Of a stretch of 64,000 nucleotides of DNA, positions 44,453 to 53,360 are shown piece after piece. Below the pieces are notes generated by a model. It ran no database searches and was not told the DNA's origin. It worked only from the letters and a program-made list of their open reading frames with translations. A program made the position numbers and the translations under genes. Source of the DNA: Enterobacter sp. R4-368 (lineage in GTDB: Bacteria > Pseudomonadota > Gammaproteobacteria > Enterobacterales > Enterobacteriaceae); contig NC_021500.1 in the NCBI RefSeq assembly GCF_000410515.1, forward strand, positions 744,001 to 808,000, written 5' to 3'. Numbering within the stretch: the first letter of the stretch is position 1; each line of letters starts with the position of its first letter.

Positions 44453-44665
44453 TCAGGCGTTGTAACCTAAAGCGCGGATCACGGTTTCCATCGCTTCTTG
44501 CGTTAGCCCGGAACGCTTAATTTTTGTATTGGCCAACATAGTTCTGATCACCCCGGCAATCACAATATGTTTAGGTTCTTGTCCGAGATCGCGCATCTCC
44601 AGCACGACTTTCCCCACTACACGGCACATCTCGTCATATAACGCTTCGTCTTTTGATGTTCCCAT
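44453..44665 (-). CDS. fumD: FumD-like small protein (YdhZ family)
   Basis: 70 residues. The central block CRVVGKVVLEMRDLGQEPKH followed by IVIAGVIRT is almost identical to E. coli FumD/YdhZ, reported to have fumarase activity although far shorter than other fumarases. GGAGGTGA precedes the ATG. In E. coli it lies beside pykF; here it is 40 kb away, next to the orphan flagellin, so the locus has been rearranged. Confidence 0.88.
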   Translation of the reverse strand: MGTSKDEALYDEMCRVVGKVVLEMRDLGQEPKHIVIAGVIRTMLANTKIKRSGLTQEAMETVIRALGYNA

Positions 44666-44878
44666 TTCACCTCCGGTGGCGATGGTTTTGATAAGCAGCC
44701 TGGCTCACGAAGAATGCGGCTTACATCTGTAAAAGAGTCAGTAAAGCATATTGTTAGCAACAACTGTACACTGCCTCTATCCCCTGGCAGCGTGAAGAGG
44801 TAACGCAACAGGCCTTTTTCTGCACACCATCTATTTTCAGGCACTTGCACAAAGTTAAATTTTCCCGCGAATTTACCT

Positions 44879-44905
44879 TAAAGTTACTCATTCCTTTGCC
44901 GATGA
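44879..44905 (+). promoter_or_regulatory. Sigma-28 (FliA) promoter of the flagellin gene
   Basis: TAAAGTTA, 11-base spacer, GCCGATGA. This differs from the sigma-28 consensus (TAAAGTTT-N11-GCCGATAA) at two positions and lies 29 bp before the flagellin start. Confidence 0.9.
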
Positions 44906-44933
44906 TTAATTCATTAGCGGTCTGAATGAATTA

Positions 44934-46388
44934 ATGACGGTAATGCAGGCAATCAATCATAATGAGTTTATCGGGCTGAACCTCACTACCCGAAAAAAAA
45001 CGTCTTCTTCGCTTCAGGAAAGTATTGAACGTCTGTCATCGGGGTTGCGCATTAATGGCGCGAAGGAAGATGCTGCCGGGCAGTCTATCGCTAATCGCAT
45101 GCGCTCTAACGCCAGTGCGGATAGCGTGGTATCACGTGGTCTTGATGATGCTATCAGTATGGCACAGACCGCCGATGGCAGTTTGAGCACTGTTAGCGAA
45201 CTTCTGATCCGGGCGAAAAGCCTGGCCATACAGTCAGGAAATAGCACCCTCTCGGAGAATGACCGGCAAAGCATTCAGAACGAATATCAAAATATTCTTA
45301 ACAATATTCAGTCAATCTCAGAGGGTACCGAGATTTTTGGACGCTACCCGTTGGCTACTGATTCACCCGAACTGCCACCGGAGTTGATTGGTGATGTGCC
45401 GCCGTTAAACGTCAAGTTTCCGGTTCAGGGTACCAATTATTCGTTCAGTTCAGGCATTGTCTCACTGGCCTACATCCCTGCCGGTTCGACGAATATTGCT
45501 ATTACCATTGATTCACTGGGCCTGGATGATGACATCCAGTTATTCACGCGCGATGGTAAGCATCTGGCCGGTACACCAATTAACGGCGCAGCCCCGGACT
45601 ATACATGGAAAAGTCGTGGCATCACGGATTCCGCGAAAGCGACCAGCCGGGTTCTGACCGAAGCCAACGGTTTTGCGCATGGCGCTACCTACGACGATTC
45701 TTTACTGATTGATGGCGGCGCAGCCTGGGCGCTAAACGGTAGCGAAACGCTGAATTACAACGGTATGGCTATTGCTTACAGCGGAGATGGTGACCGTTAC
45801 GAACCGGGCAATGCTTACAATGATGGTAGCAACGGTTCAAACCGACTTGAGCGCGTAAAGATCGATAACGTTACGGAAGACTTGGTGGTAATGATCGTCG
45901 GCAGTGGCTCTTTTACCAGCAACTTAACCTGGGGAACTCTGCCAAAACCAACAATAACGCCGGCGGAACCGCCGAAGCAGAGTCGCCCGTGGGAGGTCGT
46001 AACCAGCGCGAACGTTGGGGATGATATCCAATCCGTAACCATGCCTGCCACTCCGGCTGATGTGAAATCACTGGGTTTAAACGCGACATCCTTGCAAACG
46101 GCGGCCTCAGCAGGTGTCGCAATGGGTGCGCTTGACAAAGCACTCGAGAAAGTAAGCGGCTGGCGCGCGCAATATGGCGCGTATATCAATCGTTTTGAAT
46201 CGAATAAATCGGTACTGGCACAGCAAAATGTTGCAACACAAGCGGCGAAGAGCCGGATTGAAGATGCGGATTACGCGCTGGAAGTCAGTAAGATGGCAAA
46301 AGCGCAGATATTACAGCAGAGCCAGGATATGGTGCTAAAAGTCGCTAACCAGTCTGCAGAAAATATTCTGGCGCTTCTTCGTAGCTAA
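44934..46388 (+). CDS. Orphan flagellin with an unusual central domain
   Basis: 484 residues. Residues 1-135 are a flagellin D0/D1 domain (SIERLSSGLRINGAKEDAAG, QSIANRM, QTADGSLSTVSELL). The C-terminal 110 residues are the matching D1/D0 helices (RFESNKSVLAQQNVATQAAK, ending ANQSAENILALLRS). Between them about 220 residues form a beta-rich insert with acidic stretches (DSLGLDDDIQLFTRDGK, SGDGDRYEPGNAYNDGSNG), reminiscent of PPC-like or calcium-binding beta sandwiches; no HExxH protease motif is seen. No other flagellar gene is adjacent, but a sigma-28 promoter is. Either methionine 1 or 4 could be the start; no strong ribosome site. Probably a minor or alternative filament subunit. Confidence 0.9.
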   Translation: MTVMQAINHNEFIGLNLTTRKKTSSSLQESIERLSSGLRINGAKEDAAGQSIANRMRSNASADSVVSRGLDDAISMAQTADGSLSTVSELLIRAKSLAIQSGNSTLSENDRQSIQNEYQNILNNIQSISEGTEIFGRYPLATDSPELPPELIGDVPPLNVKFPVQGTNYSFSSGIVSLAYIPAGSTNIAITIDSLGLDDDIQLFTRDGKHLAGTPINGAAPDYTWKSRGITDSAKATSRVLTEANGFAHGATYDDSLLIDGGAAWALNGSETLNYNGMAIAYSGDGDRYEPGNAYNDGSNGSNRLERVKIDNVTEDLVVMIVGSGSFTSNLTWGTLPKPTITPAEPPKQSRPWEVVTSANVGDDIQSVTMPATPADVKSLGLNATSLQTAASAGVAMGALDKALEKVSGWRAQYGAYINRFESNKSVLAQQNVATQAAKSRIEDADYALEVSKMAKAQILQQSQDMVLKVANQSAENILALLRS

Positions 46389-46494
46389 CATTGTATTTTC
46401 ACTTCATTTAATAACAGCACTTAATAACAAAATCATTTTTCGCCCGCAGCGAAATAACCTTATCTTACAAAATCCGCATTGCCGCACAAATACA

Positions 46495-46525
46495 AAAAAC
46501 CGGTACGACTAAATCCGGTTTTTTT
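46495..46525. terminator. Terminator between flagellin and small exported protein genes
   Basis: AAAAACCGG, 11-base loop, CCGGTTTTTTT; suited to the plus-strand flagellin and, by its A run, to the convergent minus-strand gene. Confidence 0.75.
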
Positions 46526-46553
46526 AAAGTTAATGAATTAACTGAAAACGTAT

Positions 46554-46769
46554 TTAGTTCCACTTGCCCGCAACCAGGGTATGTGCGTTAAACGCATTGT
46601 CATTTGAACCCTGCGTTGAATGAGACACCGGAACCATATTGGAACCCGCTTCAATGTTGGTGATGTTAGTGTTAGTCTGGCTGGCAGTTACTGCAGGCTG
46701 AGCCGCGAAAACGCCAAAAGAGAGTGCAGAAAGCACGACGGCGACCGCAGCGGTTTTGATTTTTTTCAT
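46554..46769 (-). CDS. Small exported protein, unknown function
   Basis: 71 residues from ATG 46767-46769. Clear signal peptide MKKIKTAAVAVVLSALSFGV then FAAQP, with cleavage after FAA. The mature part (about 48 residues) is rich in N, T, S and A, with no cysteine. The signal resembles those of small DUF1471 (BhsA-like) stress proteins but the mature part does not match them. An upstream extension of ten residues is unlikely. Confidence 0.65.
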   Translation of the reverse strand: MKKIKTAAVAVVLSALSFGVFAAQPAVTASQTNTNITNIEAGSNMVPVSHSTQGSNDNAFNAHTLVAGKWN

Positions 46770-47003
46770 AATTAAATTCTCATACTTGAATAACAACATT
46801 AACTGGCTGGGCTTTTTTTGCCCGTGTTGTTAGTGTAGATCTGGATCACACTTTTGCACAGTCAATTTATTTATCTATTCGTGTCAAATAAACTGAATGT
46901 GTAACCCAAATATTAATTGTGAGTAAATTATGAAGAGAAAGGAATACTTAAGCGAAATTGAAAAAGGAATAGTAGAATGAAAAGAGCACAAATTAACAAA
47001 TAA

Positions 47004-47028
47004 AAGATGGGCCGATATTTTCGGCCCA
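47004..47028 (-). terminator. ydiY terminator
   Basis: TGGGCCGA, loop TATTT, TCGGCCCA, followed leftward by TCTTTTATTTG. Confidence 0.75.
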
Positions 47029-47033
47029 ACAAA

Positions 47034-47789
47034 TTACATTTTATAGCCTAACGTTACCGTCGTTCTGCGATCGGTATGGTCCGGCGCCGTTGATGGTGGC
47101 TGGGAGTTCCAGGTCAGGTTATACGCAACTTTCAGAGCAAAGTGCGCGTTAATCGCTACGTTCAGCGCTGTTTCAGAGTTCACGGTGGTATCGTCCGCAC
47201 CAAATACGGAAACACCCTGCGTGAATTTCGTGGTATCAGTCATCTGCCAGGCGTAGGTGCCGGAAGCATAACCGAGCCCAGTCGTTTTCGTGTTGCCGTC
47301 GGTGTACTTGTCATAACGAACACCAGGACCGAATTCAAAGCGCAGGCTGTGAACCGGACCATTCAGGAACTGACGACCATAACCAGCAGTCAGCACGTCG
47401 CGATCGCTATAGCCGTTATAGCGGTCAGTTAACCAGCTCGCCTGGCCAAACAGGTAATCGTAATCCGTCATGTTATAACGGCTACGGCCACCTACTGCGT
47501 ATTTTTCAGACGAACGCACATCATTTGACGATGTATTGCTGGCGTTGCCCCACAAAGACCAGGCGGTAGTCTCGCCGTACCAGGTCAAGGTGGAATCAGC
47601 AGTCAAAGAGGAACTCTTTGTATTGCCGGACTGAGCCAGATAACCACCGTTTACACCGCCTTCAAACGGCGCTTTAGCGGTAGAGGGATCATCCATGACA
47701 GTAAAAACGGTATCATCTGCAAACGCGTGCATTGATACAAACACACCCGCCGCCATCACAAGCACGGGTACTGTCTTCAAAAGCTTCAT
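47034..47789 (-). CDS. ydiY: Acid-inducible outer-membrane beta-barrel protein YdiY (DUF481)
   Basis: 251 residues, signal peptide ending SMHAFADD, then alternating hydrophobic strands typical of a small outer-membrane barrel, ending RRTTVTLGYKM with a terminal aromatic-proximal strand. TTAWSLWGNASNTSSNDVRS and FGQASWLTDRYNGYSDRDVL match E. coli YdiY closely. Function is not established. It is divergent from pfkB, as in E. coli. Confidence 0.93.
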   Translation of the reverse strand: MKLLKTVPVLVMAAGVFVSMHAFADDTVFTVMDDPSTAKAPFEGGVNGGYLAQSGNTKSSSLTADSTLTWYGETTAWSLWGNASNTSSNDVRSSEKYAVGGRSRYNMTDYDYLFGQASWLTDRYNGYSDRDVLTAGYGRQFLNGPVHSLRFEFGPGVRYDKYTDGNTKTTGLGYASGTYAWQMTDTTKFTQGVSVFGADDTTVNSETALNVAINAHFALKVAYNLTWNSQPPSTAPDHTDRRTTVTLGYKM

Positions 47790-48080
47790 TTATTTAGAGT
47801 CCGAACAGCAAAAAAAGAGACCAACACGGTCCCGGAAACTTTCATTAGGATCAATGACCAGCGGTCCAAAGAAAGGTAACAAATTATAAAAAGGCCGCTT
47901 AAACAGATCAATGAAATCTTATTTGATTTTTTGAATAAGAGGGATCTCAAAACAGCAAAAAAGGTTATTAATAACTGCTGCGCATTAAATCAATATCATT
48001 TTGAAATCATGCCCTTAATTCCTTTCCCTTCTGCCTTAACAGTGCCAGGCTTACATCAGTCTGAGAAAAAGGAGGTCAAC

Positions 48081-49003
48081 ATGGCAGCTATATACACCCT
48101 TACGCTGGCGCCTTCGCTTGATAGTGCGACGCTAACGCCACAAATTTATCCCGAAGGTAAACTGCGTTGTACAGCACCCGTTTTTGAGCCTGGCGGCGGC
48201 GGCATTAATGTTGCACGCGCGATTGCCCATCTGGGCGGTAAAGCAACGGCAATATTTCCCACTGGCGGCGCAACGGGTGAACATCTCACCGCATTACTGG
48301 CCGATCGACCGTAACCGTAGCCACACAAGACTGGACGCGGCAGAACCTGCACGTTCATGTCGAGTCCAGCGGTGAGCAATACCGGTTTGTTATGCCTGGT
48401 GCCGCATTGAATGAAGACGAGTTTCGCCAGATTGAAGAGAAAGTCCTGACTATTGAGCGCGGCGCGATTTTGGTGATAAGTGGCAGTCTGCCTCCGGGTA
48501 TCGAGGTTGAAAAGCTGACACAGTTAGTTAAGTCCGCGCAAAAACAGGGAATTCGTTGCATTGTCGATAGCTCGGGCGAGGCACTAACCGCAGCGCTCGC
48601 AATTGGTAATATCGAGCTGGTAAAACCCAACCAGAAGGAGTTGAGCGCGCTGGTCGGCAGAGAGCTTACCCAGCCTGATGATGTGCGCAAAGCCGCGCAG
48701 GAGATCGTTCAGGCGGGCAAAGCCTTGCGCGTGGTCGTCTCCCTTGGCCCGCAGGGAGCGCTGGGCGTGGATGCTGAAAACTGTGTTCAGGTCGTACCGC
48801 CGCCGATGAAAAGCCAAAGCACGGTGGGCGCTGGCGACAGCATGGTTGGCGCAATGACGCTCAAACTTGCACAAGATGCGCCTTTTGATGACATGGTGCG
48901 TTTCGGCGTCGCCGCCGGGAGTGCAGCCACCATCAACCAGGGTACTCGTTTGTGCGCGCAGGAAGACACGCAAAAGATCTACGACTATTTGCGCCATGCC
49001 TGA
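48081..49003 (+). pseudogene. pfkB: 6-phosphofructokinase II, frameshifted
   Basis: Would encode the minor glycolytic PFK (ribokinase family). The first frame from ATG 48081 (perfect AAGGAGG before it) reads IYTLTLAPSLDSATLTPQIY to ATGEHLTALLADRP and meets TAA at 48312-48314. Homology resumes in another frame at GTA ACC GTA (VATQDWTRQNLHVHVES) and continues to the end, including TVGAGDSMVGAM with the catalytic aspartate. Compared with E. coli, about ten bases are missing after the LLAD codons, a net shift of one. The C-terminal catalytic half is not joined to the start, so no intact enzyme is made unless a sequencing error is the cause. Confidence 0.9.
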
Positions 49004-49114
49004 CGTACCTCCCCTTCCGGCTGGAAGGGGAAATATCAAATATCTCCGCGGTGGTCGACAAATGTCACTCGCCGTCTATGCTAAAAAAACATCAAGATAA
49101 CAACGAGGTGAAAG

Positions 49115-49405
49115 ATGGGCAGCGATGGCATCACCCGCTACGTAGTTGAGGTCAAATTTCATGACCAGACGCTGACAGACATCAATGAGATCAATAACCA
49201 CTTTACACGTGCCGGCTTTCTCCTCACGATGACGGATGATAACGGCAACGTACACGATCTTGGCACCAATACGTTCGGTTTCATCAGTGCGCTTAATGAA
49301 AAAGAGGTTCATGCGCTGGCAAGTGGGCTTGCTGAAAGCGCCGTGGACGAAGAGACGGAAATCACTGTCACCACCTGGGAGGCGTTCCAGAAACAGGAAC
49401 ATTAA
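49115..49405 (+). CDS. ydiZ: Conserved protein YdiZ
   Basis: 96 residues as in E. coli YdiZ, with YVVEVKFHDQTLTDINEINN and HFTRAGFLLTMTDDNG, and LGTNTFGFIS. Cytosolic, no known function. CGAGGTGAAAG precedes the ATG. Lies between pfkB and yniA as in E. coli. Confidence 0.92.
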   Translation: MGSDGITRYVVEVKFHDQTLTDINEINNHFTRAGFLLTMTDDNGNVHDLGTNTFGFISALNEKEVHALASGLAESAVDEETEITVTTWEAFQKQEH

Positions 49406-49509
49406 GTGCCTTTCCACCGTTGCGTATGCCGGGCGTGCGTTAAGTCGGATTTTTCAACAGCTGTAGTGCGCTAACCTTATGATCTGGCTGATTACATGGG
49501 AGAGACATC

Positions 49510-50370
49510 ATGTGGCAAGCGATAAGTGGTCTGTTAAGCGAACAACTGGGTGAAGGTGAAATTGAACAACGCGACGAACTGCCCGGTGGCGAAATCCATG
49601 CCGCGTGGCACGTACGCTACGCCGGGCGCGATCTCTTCGTAAAGTGTGATGATCGCGCACTGCTCCCCATTTTTACGGCCGAAGCCGACCAACTCGCCCT
49701 GCTGGCACGCAGTAATACCGTGCGTGTCCCTGCGGTTTGGGCGGTGGGAAGTGACCGCGACTACAGCTTTCTGGTTATGGAGTATCTTCCTGCCCGCCCG
49801 CTTGATGCGCACAGCGCGTTCCTGCTGGGTCAGCAGTTAGCGCGCCTGCACCAGTGGAGCGATCAGCCGCAGTTTGGCCTCGATTTCGACAACGATCTTT
49901 CCACCACGCCGCAGCCCAACGCCTGGCAGCGCCGCTGGTCAACGTTTTTTGCCGAGCAGCGCATTGGCTGGCAGTTAGAACTGGCGGCGGAAAGAGGGCT
50001 GGAGTTTGGTAATATCGACGCGATTGTCGAACACGTTCAGCAACGGCTGAGTTCTCACCAGCCGCAACCCTCGTTATTGCATGGCGATCTTTGGTCGGCC
50101 AATTGCGCCCTTGGGCCTGACGGTCCTTACATCTACGACCCGGCTTGCTACTGGGGCGACCGTGAGTGTGACCTGGCGATGCTGCCGCTGCACCCGGACC
50201 AGCCGCCGCAAATCTATGACGGTTACCAGTCCATCTCCCCGCTTCCTCCAGATTTCCTCGATCGCCAACCCCTTTACCAGCTTTACACTTTGTTTAATCG
50301 GGCAATCTTATTCGGTGGCGAACATCTGGTGAATGCGCAAAAAGCGCTGGATCGCGTGCTGGCGGCGTGA
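49510..50370 (+). CDS. yniA: Fructosamine kinase family protein YniA
   Basis: 286 residues, aminoglycoside-phosphotransferase-like kinase fold. Catalytic loop PSLLHGDLWSANCALG and metal-binding DPACYWGDRECDLAML are intact; LVMEYLP is the hinge. Related fructosamine-3-kinases repair glycated proteins, but the E. coli enzyme's substrate is not settled. Downstream of ydiZ and convergent with yniB. Confidence 0.95.
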   Translation: MWQAISGLLSEQLGEGEIEQRDELPGGEIHAAWHVRYAGRDLFVKCDDRALLPIFTAEADQLALLARSNTVRVPAVWAVGSDRDYSFLVMEYLPARPLDAHSAFLLGQQLARLHQWSDQPQFGLDFDNDLSTTPQPNAWQRRWSTFFAEQRIGWQLELAAERGLEFGNIDAIVEHVQQRLSSHQPQPSLLHGDLWSANCALGPDGPYIYDPACYWGDRECDLAMLPLHPDQPPQIYDGYQSISPLPPDFLDRQPLYQLYTLFNRAILFGGEHLVNAQKALDRVLAA

Positions 50371-50414
50371 GTGTTGTGCTCAGACCCGGGGCGCAACGCC
50401 TCGGGTTTGAGGTG

Positions 50415-50951
50415 TTACAGAAAACCGAGCAGCGTAAAGAAGAAATAGCCTGCAACAATGATTATCACCGGTAATACATAGAGCGGGAAAATTTGCAGAA
50501 AGATGGTGTGATGTGGCACCACAATGCGTGCTTCAATCTGCTCACGCGTTAACCCTTCCGGTCCTTTGGCTTTCTCGAGGATCATCTGATTTTCCACACC
50601 TTCACGCAGAAAACGCGCCTGGCGGCTCATGCGCGCACCGGACGCCTGCAGCGCCAGCCCGACAAAGATCAGTACATAGATAACCCAGAACATGATGTTC
50701 AGACTTTGGTGGAAATCAGGTGTTGGCGAGTTGTACCAAAAAAGATTCAGGAATGGCGTGTTAAAACGCATCATCTCGATGATTACATGGGCGAAATCAA
50801 GCATCACGGCATTGATGCCCGGCTGTTTTTCGCTGTGATCGTACATAAACTTCAGTACAGAAATAATGGTCGAAATGACGGCTGGAATAAAAATCACCCA
50901 ACCCAGAACGCGTTTCAGTACGGCGATGCGTCCAGCTTGTTGATACGTCAT
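50415..50951 (-). CDS. yniB: Inner-membrane protein YniB
   Basis: 178 residues from ATG 50949-50951, preceded by AAGGGGAA. About four membrane helices (VLGWVIFIPAVISTIISVL, LNIMFWVIYVLIFVGLAL, the C-terminal IFPLYVLPVIIIVAGYFFF). Matches E. coli YniB; function unknown. Divergent from yniC. Confidence 0.93.
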   Translation of the reverse strand: MTYQQAGRIAVLKRVLGWVIFIPAVISTIISVLKFMYDHSEKQPGINAVMLDFAHVIIEMMRFNTPFLNLFWYNSPTPDFHQSLNIMFWVIYVLIFVGLALQASGARMSRQARFLREGVENQMILEKAKGPEGLTREQIEARIVVPHHTIFLQIFPLYVLPVIIIVAGYFFFTLLGFL

Positions 50952-51095
50952 GGATTCCCCTTGTAAGTGACGCACTGTTTGCGCCTTAGTCTACCTGCTG
51001 ATAACCATTTTCGCCTGATCTTTAAAGGCAGTATGATGAATGCTTAAACATAATTTCGCTTTTATCCCTGCAAAATCCTTGAATAGAGAGGTGTT

Positions 51096-51764
51096 ATGTC
51101 TGCCCCGCGACAAATTCTTGCTGCCATTTTTGATATGGATGGATTACTGATTGACTCTGAACCGCTCTGGGATCGCGCCGAACTCGAGGTTGTGGCAAGC
51201 CTTGGCGTCGACATTTCAAGGCGCAATGAGTTACCGGATACGCTTGGCCTGCGCATCGATATGGTGGTTGAAATGTGGTATGCCCAGCAGCCGTGGAATG
51301 GTCCGGGCCGTCAGGAAGTCACCGAACGCATCATTCAGCGCGCCATCTCCCTTGTTGAGGAAGAGCGCCCGTTGCTGCCTGGCGTACGTGAAGCCGTCGC
51401 GCTGTGTAAAAACAGCGGACTGGCAGTAGGGCTGGCATCCGCGTCGCCGCTGCATATGCTGAAAAAAGTGCTGACTATGTTCGATCTACGCGACAGTTTC
51501 GACGCACTCGCCTCCGCGGAAAAGTTACCCTACAGCAAGCCGCACCCGCAGGTTTATCTGGACTGTGCGGCAAAACTGGGCGTAGACCCGCTCACATGTG
51601 TAGCGCTGGAAGATTCGGTTAACGGCATGATTGCCAGCAAAGCGGCGCGGATGCGTTCCATCGTTGTGCCGGATGCCGAACATCGCACGGACCCGCGTTA
51701 TGTGCTTGCTAACGTGAAACTCGAAAGTCTCGAACAGCTTACCCTCACACATCTGCTCGGTTAA
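51096..51764 (+). CDS. hxpB: Hexitol/2-deoxyglucose phosphatase (HAD superfamily)
   Basis: 222 residues, former YniC. HAD motif I FDMDGLLIDSE with nucleophile and acid aspartates, motif II GLASASPLHM, motif III KPHPQVYL with lysine, motif IV ALEDSVNGMIAS. Dephosphorylates sugar phosphates such as 2-deoxyglucose 6-phosphate. Divergent from yniB. Confidence 0.96.
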   Translation: MSAPRQILAAIFDMDGLLIDSEPLWDRAELEVVASLGVDISRRNELPDTLGLRIDMVVEMWYAQQPWNGPGRQEVTERIIQRAISLVEEERPLLPGVREAVALCKNSGLAVGLASASPLHMLKKVLTMFDLRDSFDALASAEKLPYSKPHPQVYLDCAAKLGVDPLTCVALEDSVNGMIASKAARMRSIVVPDAEHRTDPRYVLANVKLESLEQLTLTHLLG

Positions 51765-51910
51765 TTTCTCCTCTGGGGTGATACCGATCGCCCCATCACC
51801 TCTCATTTTTGAAACGGCATTTCATTTTTATTTGTGTTTTCGCTGTCCACCTTCTATCCTGATCTTCAGGCGCAGATGCCCAGACAACAATTTATAACGC
51901 CGGAGTAAAT

Positions 51911-52672
51911 ATGATACTGGAAGCCTTTAAGCTTGCGGGTAAAGTGGCTATCGTCACCGGGTGCGACACCGGGCTGGGCCAGGGAATGGCATTAGGGCTT
52001 GCGGAAGCGGGCTGCGATATTGTCGGTGTTGGCCGCAAAGTGCCGCAGGAAACCGCCTCCCGCGTGCAGGCCTTAGGACGCCGTTTCCATGCAATTCAGG
52101 CAGATCTTCGCCACCAGCAGGGTCTTGAGGAGGTGGTTAAGCAAGCCGTTGCGACATTTGGGCACATCAACATTCTGGTGAATAACGCGGGCACGATCCG
52201 CCGCTGCGATGCCATTGATTTCAGTGAGCAAGACTGGGATGACGTGATGAACCTGAACCTGAAAACGGTCTTTTTTCTCTCTCAGGCGGTGGCACGGCAA
52301 TTTATCGCTCAGGGTAATGGCGGAAAAATCATTAACATCGCCTCGATGCTCTCGTACCAGGGCGGTATCCGCGTGCCTTCATATACGGCGTCCAAGAGCG
52401 GGGTCATGGGGCTGACACGTTTACTGGCAAACGAATGGGCGCCCCATCAGATTAACGTGAACGCGATAGCACCCGGCTATATGGCGACCAATAATACGCA
52501 GCAATTGCGCGAAGATGCGGAACGCAGCCAGGAGATCCTTGAACGTATCCCGGCCGGACGCTGGGGAGAACCAGAAGATCTGAAAGGCGCTGCGGTGTTT
52601 CTGGCCTCAAAAGCGGCGGATTATATTAATGGTTACACCCTTGCCGTCGATGGTGGCTGGCTGGCGCGTTAA
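51911..52672 (+). CDS. KduD-like SDR oxidoreductase (2-dehydro-3-deoxy-D-gluconate 5-dehydrogenase family)
   Basis: 253 residues, the KduD length. TGCDTGLGQGMALGL is the NAD-binding motif, NNAGTIRR follows, catalytic serine in NIASMLSYQGGIR and YTASKSGVMG holds the Tyr-X3-Lys pair. Highly similar to E. coli KduD (NVNAIAPGYMATNNTQQLR, YTLAVDGGWLAR). Its usual partner kduI is absent, and E. coli has no gene here, so this may be a second copy with a different sugar-acid substrate. TGAAAA-like promoter detail is not clear. Confidence 0.88.
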   Translation: MILEAFKLAGKVAIVTGCDTGLGQGMALGLAEAGCDIVGVGRKVPQETASRVQALGRRFHAIQADLRHQQGLEEVVKQAVATFGHINILVNNAGTIRRCDAIDFSEQDWDDVMNLNLKTVFFLSQAVARQFIAQGNGGKIINIASMLSYQGGIRVPSYTASKSGVMGLTRLLANEWAPHQINVNAIAPGYMATNNTQQLREDAERSQEILERIPAGRWGEPEDLKGAAVFLASKAADYINGYTLAVDGGWLAR

Positions 52673-52737
52673 GCGCGCAGGATTGTGACAAAGAGTTACA
52701 CCGTCACCTCTTCCGCCTACTGTACAAACATCCTATA

Positions 52738-52753
52738 CTGTATGCATCGACAG
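52738..52753 (+). promoter_or_regulatory. LexA box of ydjM
   Basis: CTGTATGCATCGACAG fits CTGT-N8-ACAG. A second, weaker CTGTACAAACAT lies at 52720. E. coli ydjM also has tandem LexA boxes. Confidence 0.85.
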
Positions 52754-52769
52754 TTGAGTGAGTTTGACC

Positions 52770-53360
52770 ATGACGGCGGAAGGACACCTGCTTTTTTCCA
52801 TTGCTTGCGCGGTGTTTTCCAAAAACGCTGAGTTAACGCCCGTCCTCGCCCAGGGTGACTGGTGGCATATTGTCCCGTCCGCTATTCTCACCTGCCTGCT
52901 GCCGGATATCGACCATCCCAAATCCTTTCTCGGGCAGCGTCTGAAGTGGATATCAAAACCTGTCGCCCGCGCTTTCGGGCATCGCGGATTTACGCATAGC
53001 CTGCTGGCGGTTTTTCTGGCACTGACGCTCTTTTATTTAAAAGTGCCGGAAAGCTGGATAGTGCCCGCCGATGCGTTACAGGGAATGGTGGTGGGTTATC
53101 TCAGCCATATTCTGGCGGACATGCTTACTCCTGCGGGTGTACCGCTGCTCTGGCCCTGCCGCTGGCGCTTTCGTCTGCCGCTGCTGGTGCCGCAAAAAGG
53201 GAATCAACTGGAGCGCGTATTATGTATGGCGCTCTTTACATATGCGGTATGGATGCCGCAAACATTGCCCGAAAACGGAGCAGTCCGCTGGTCATCGCAC
53301 ATGATAACGTCGCTGCAAGATCAGTTTAATCGCTTTATTCATCAGCAATCTGAACATTAA
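52770..53360 (+). CDS. ydjM: LexA-regulated inner-membrane protein YdjM
   Basis: 196 residues from ATG 52770, beginning MTAEGHLLFSIACAVF, the E. coli length. DUF457/YdjM metal-dependent hydrolase-like membrane family: conserved CLLPDIDHPKSFLGQR, AFGHRGFTHSL and SHILADMLTPAGVPLLWP with histidines and aspartates arranged as possible metal ligands. Four-helix membrane protein. Induced in the SOS response through the LexA box. Confidence 0.94.
   Translation: MTAEGHLLFSIACAVFSKNAELTPVLAQGDWWHIVPSAILTCLLPDIDHPKSFLGQRLKWISKPVARAFGHRGFTHSLLAVFLALTLFYLKVPESWIVPADALQGMVVGYLSHILADMLTPAGVPLLWPCRWRFRLPLLVPQKGNQLERVLCMALFTYAVWMPQTLPENGAVRWSSHMITSLQDQFNRFIHQQSEH

Noticed and set aside
47931..48080. Extended N-terminus of the first pfkB frame
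   Set aside because: The perfect ribosome site at 48070 and homology both place the start at 48081.
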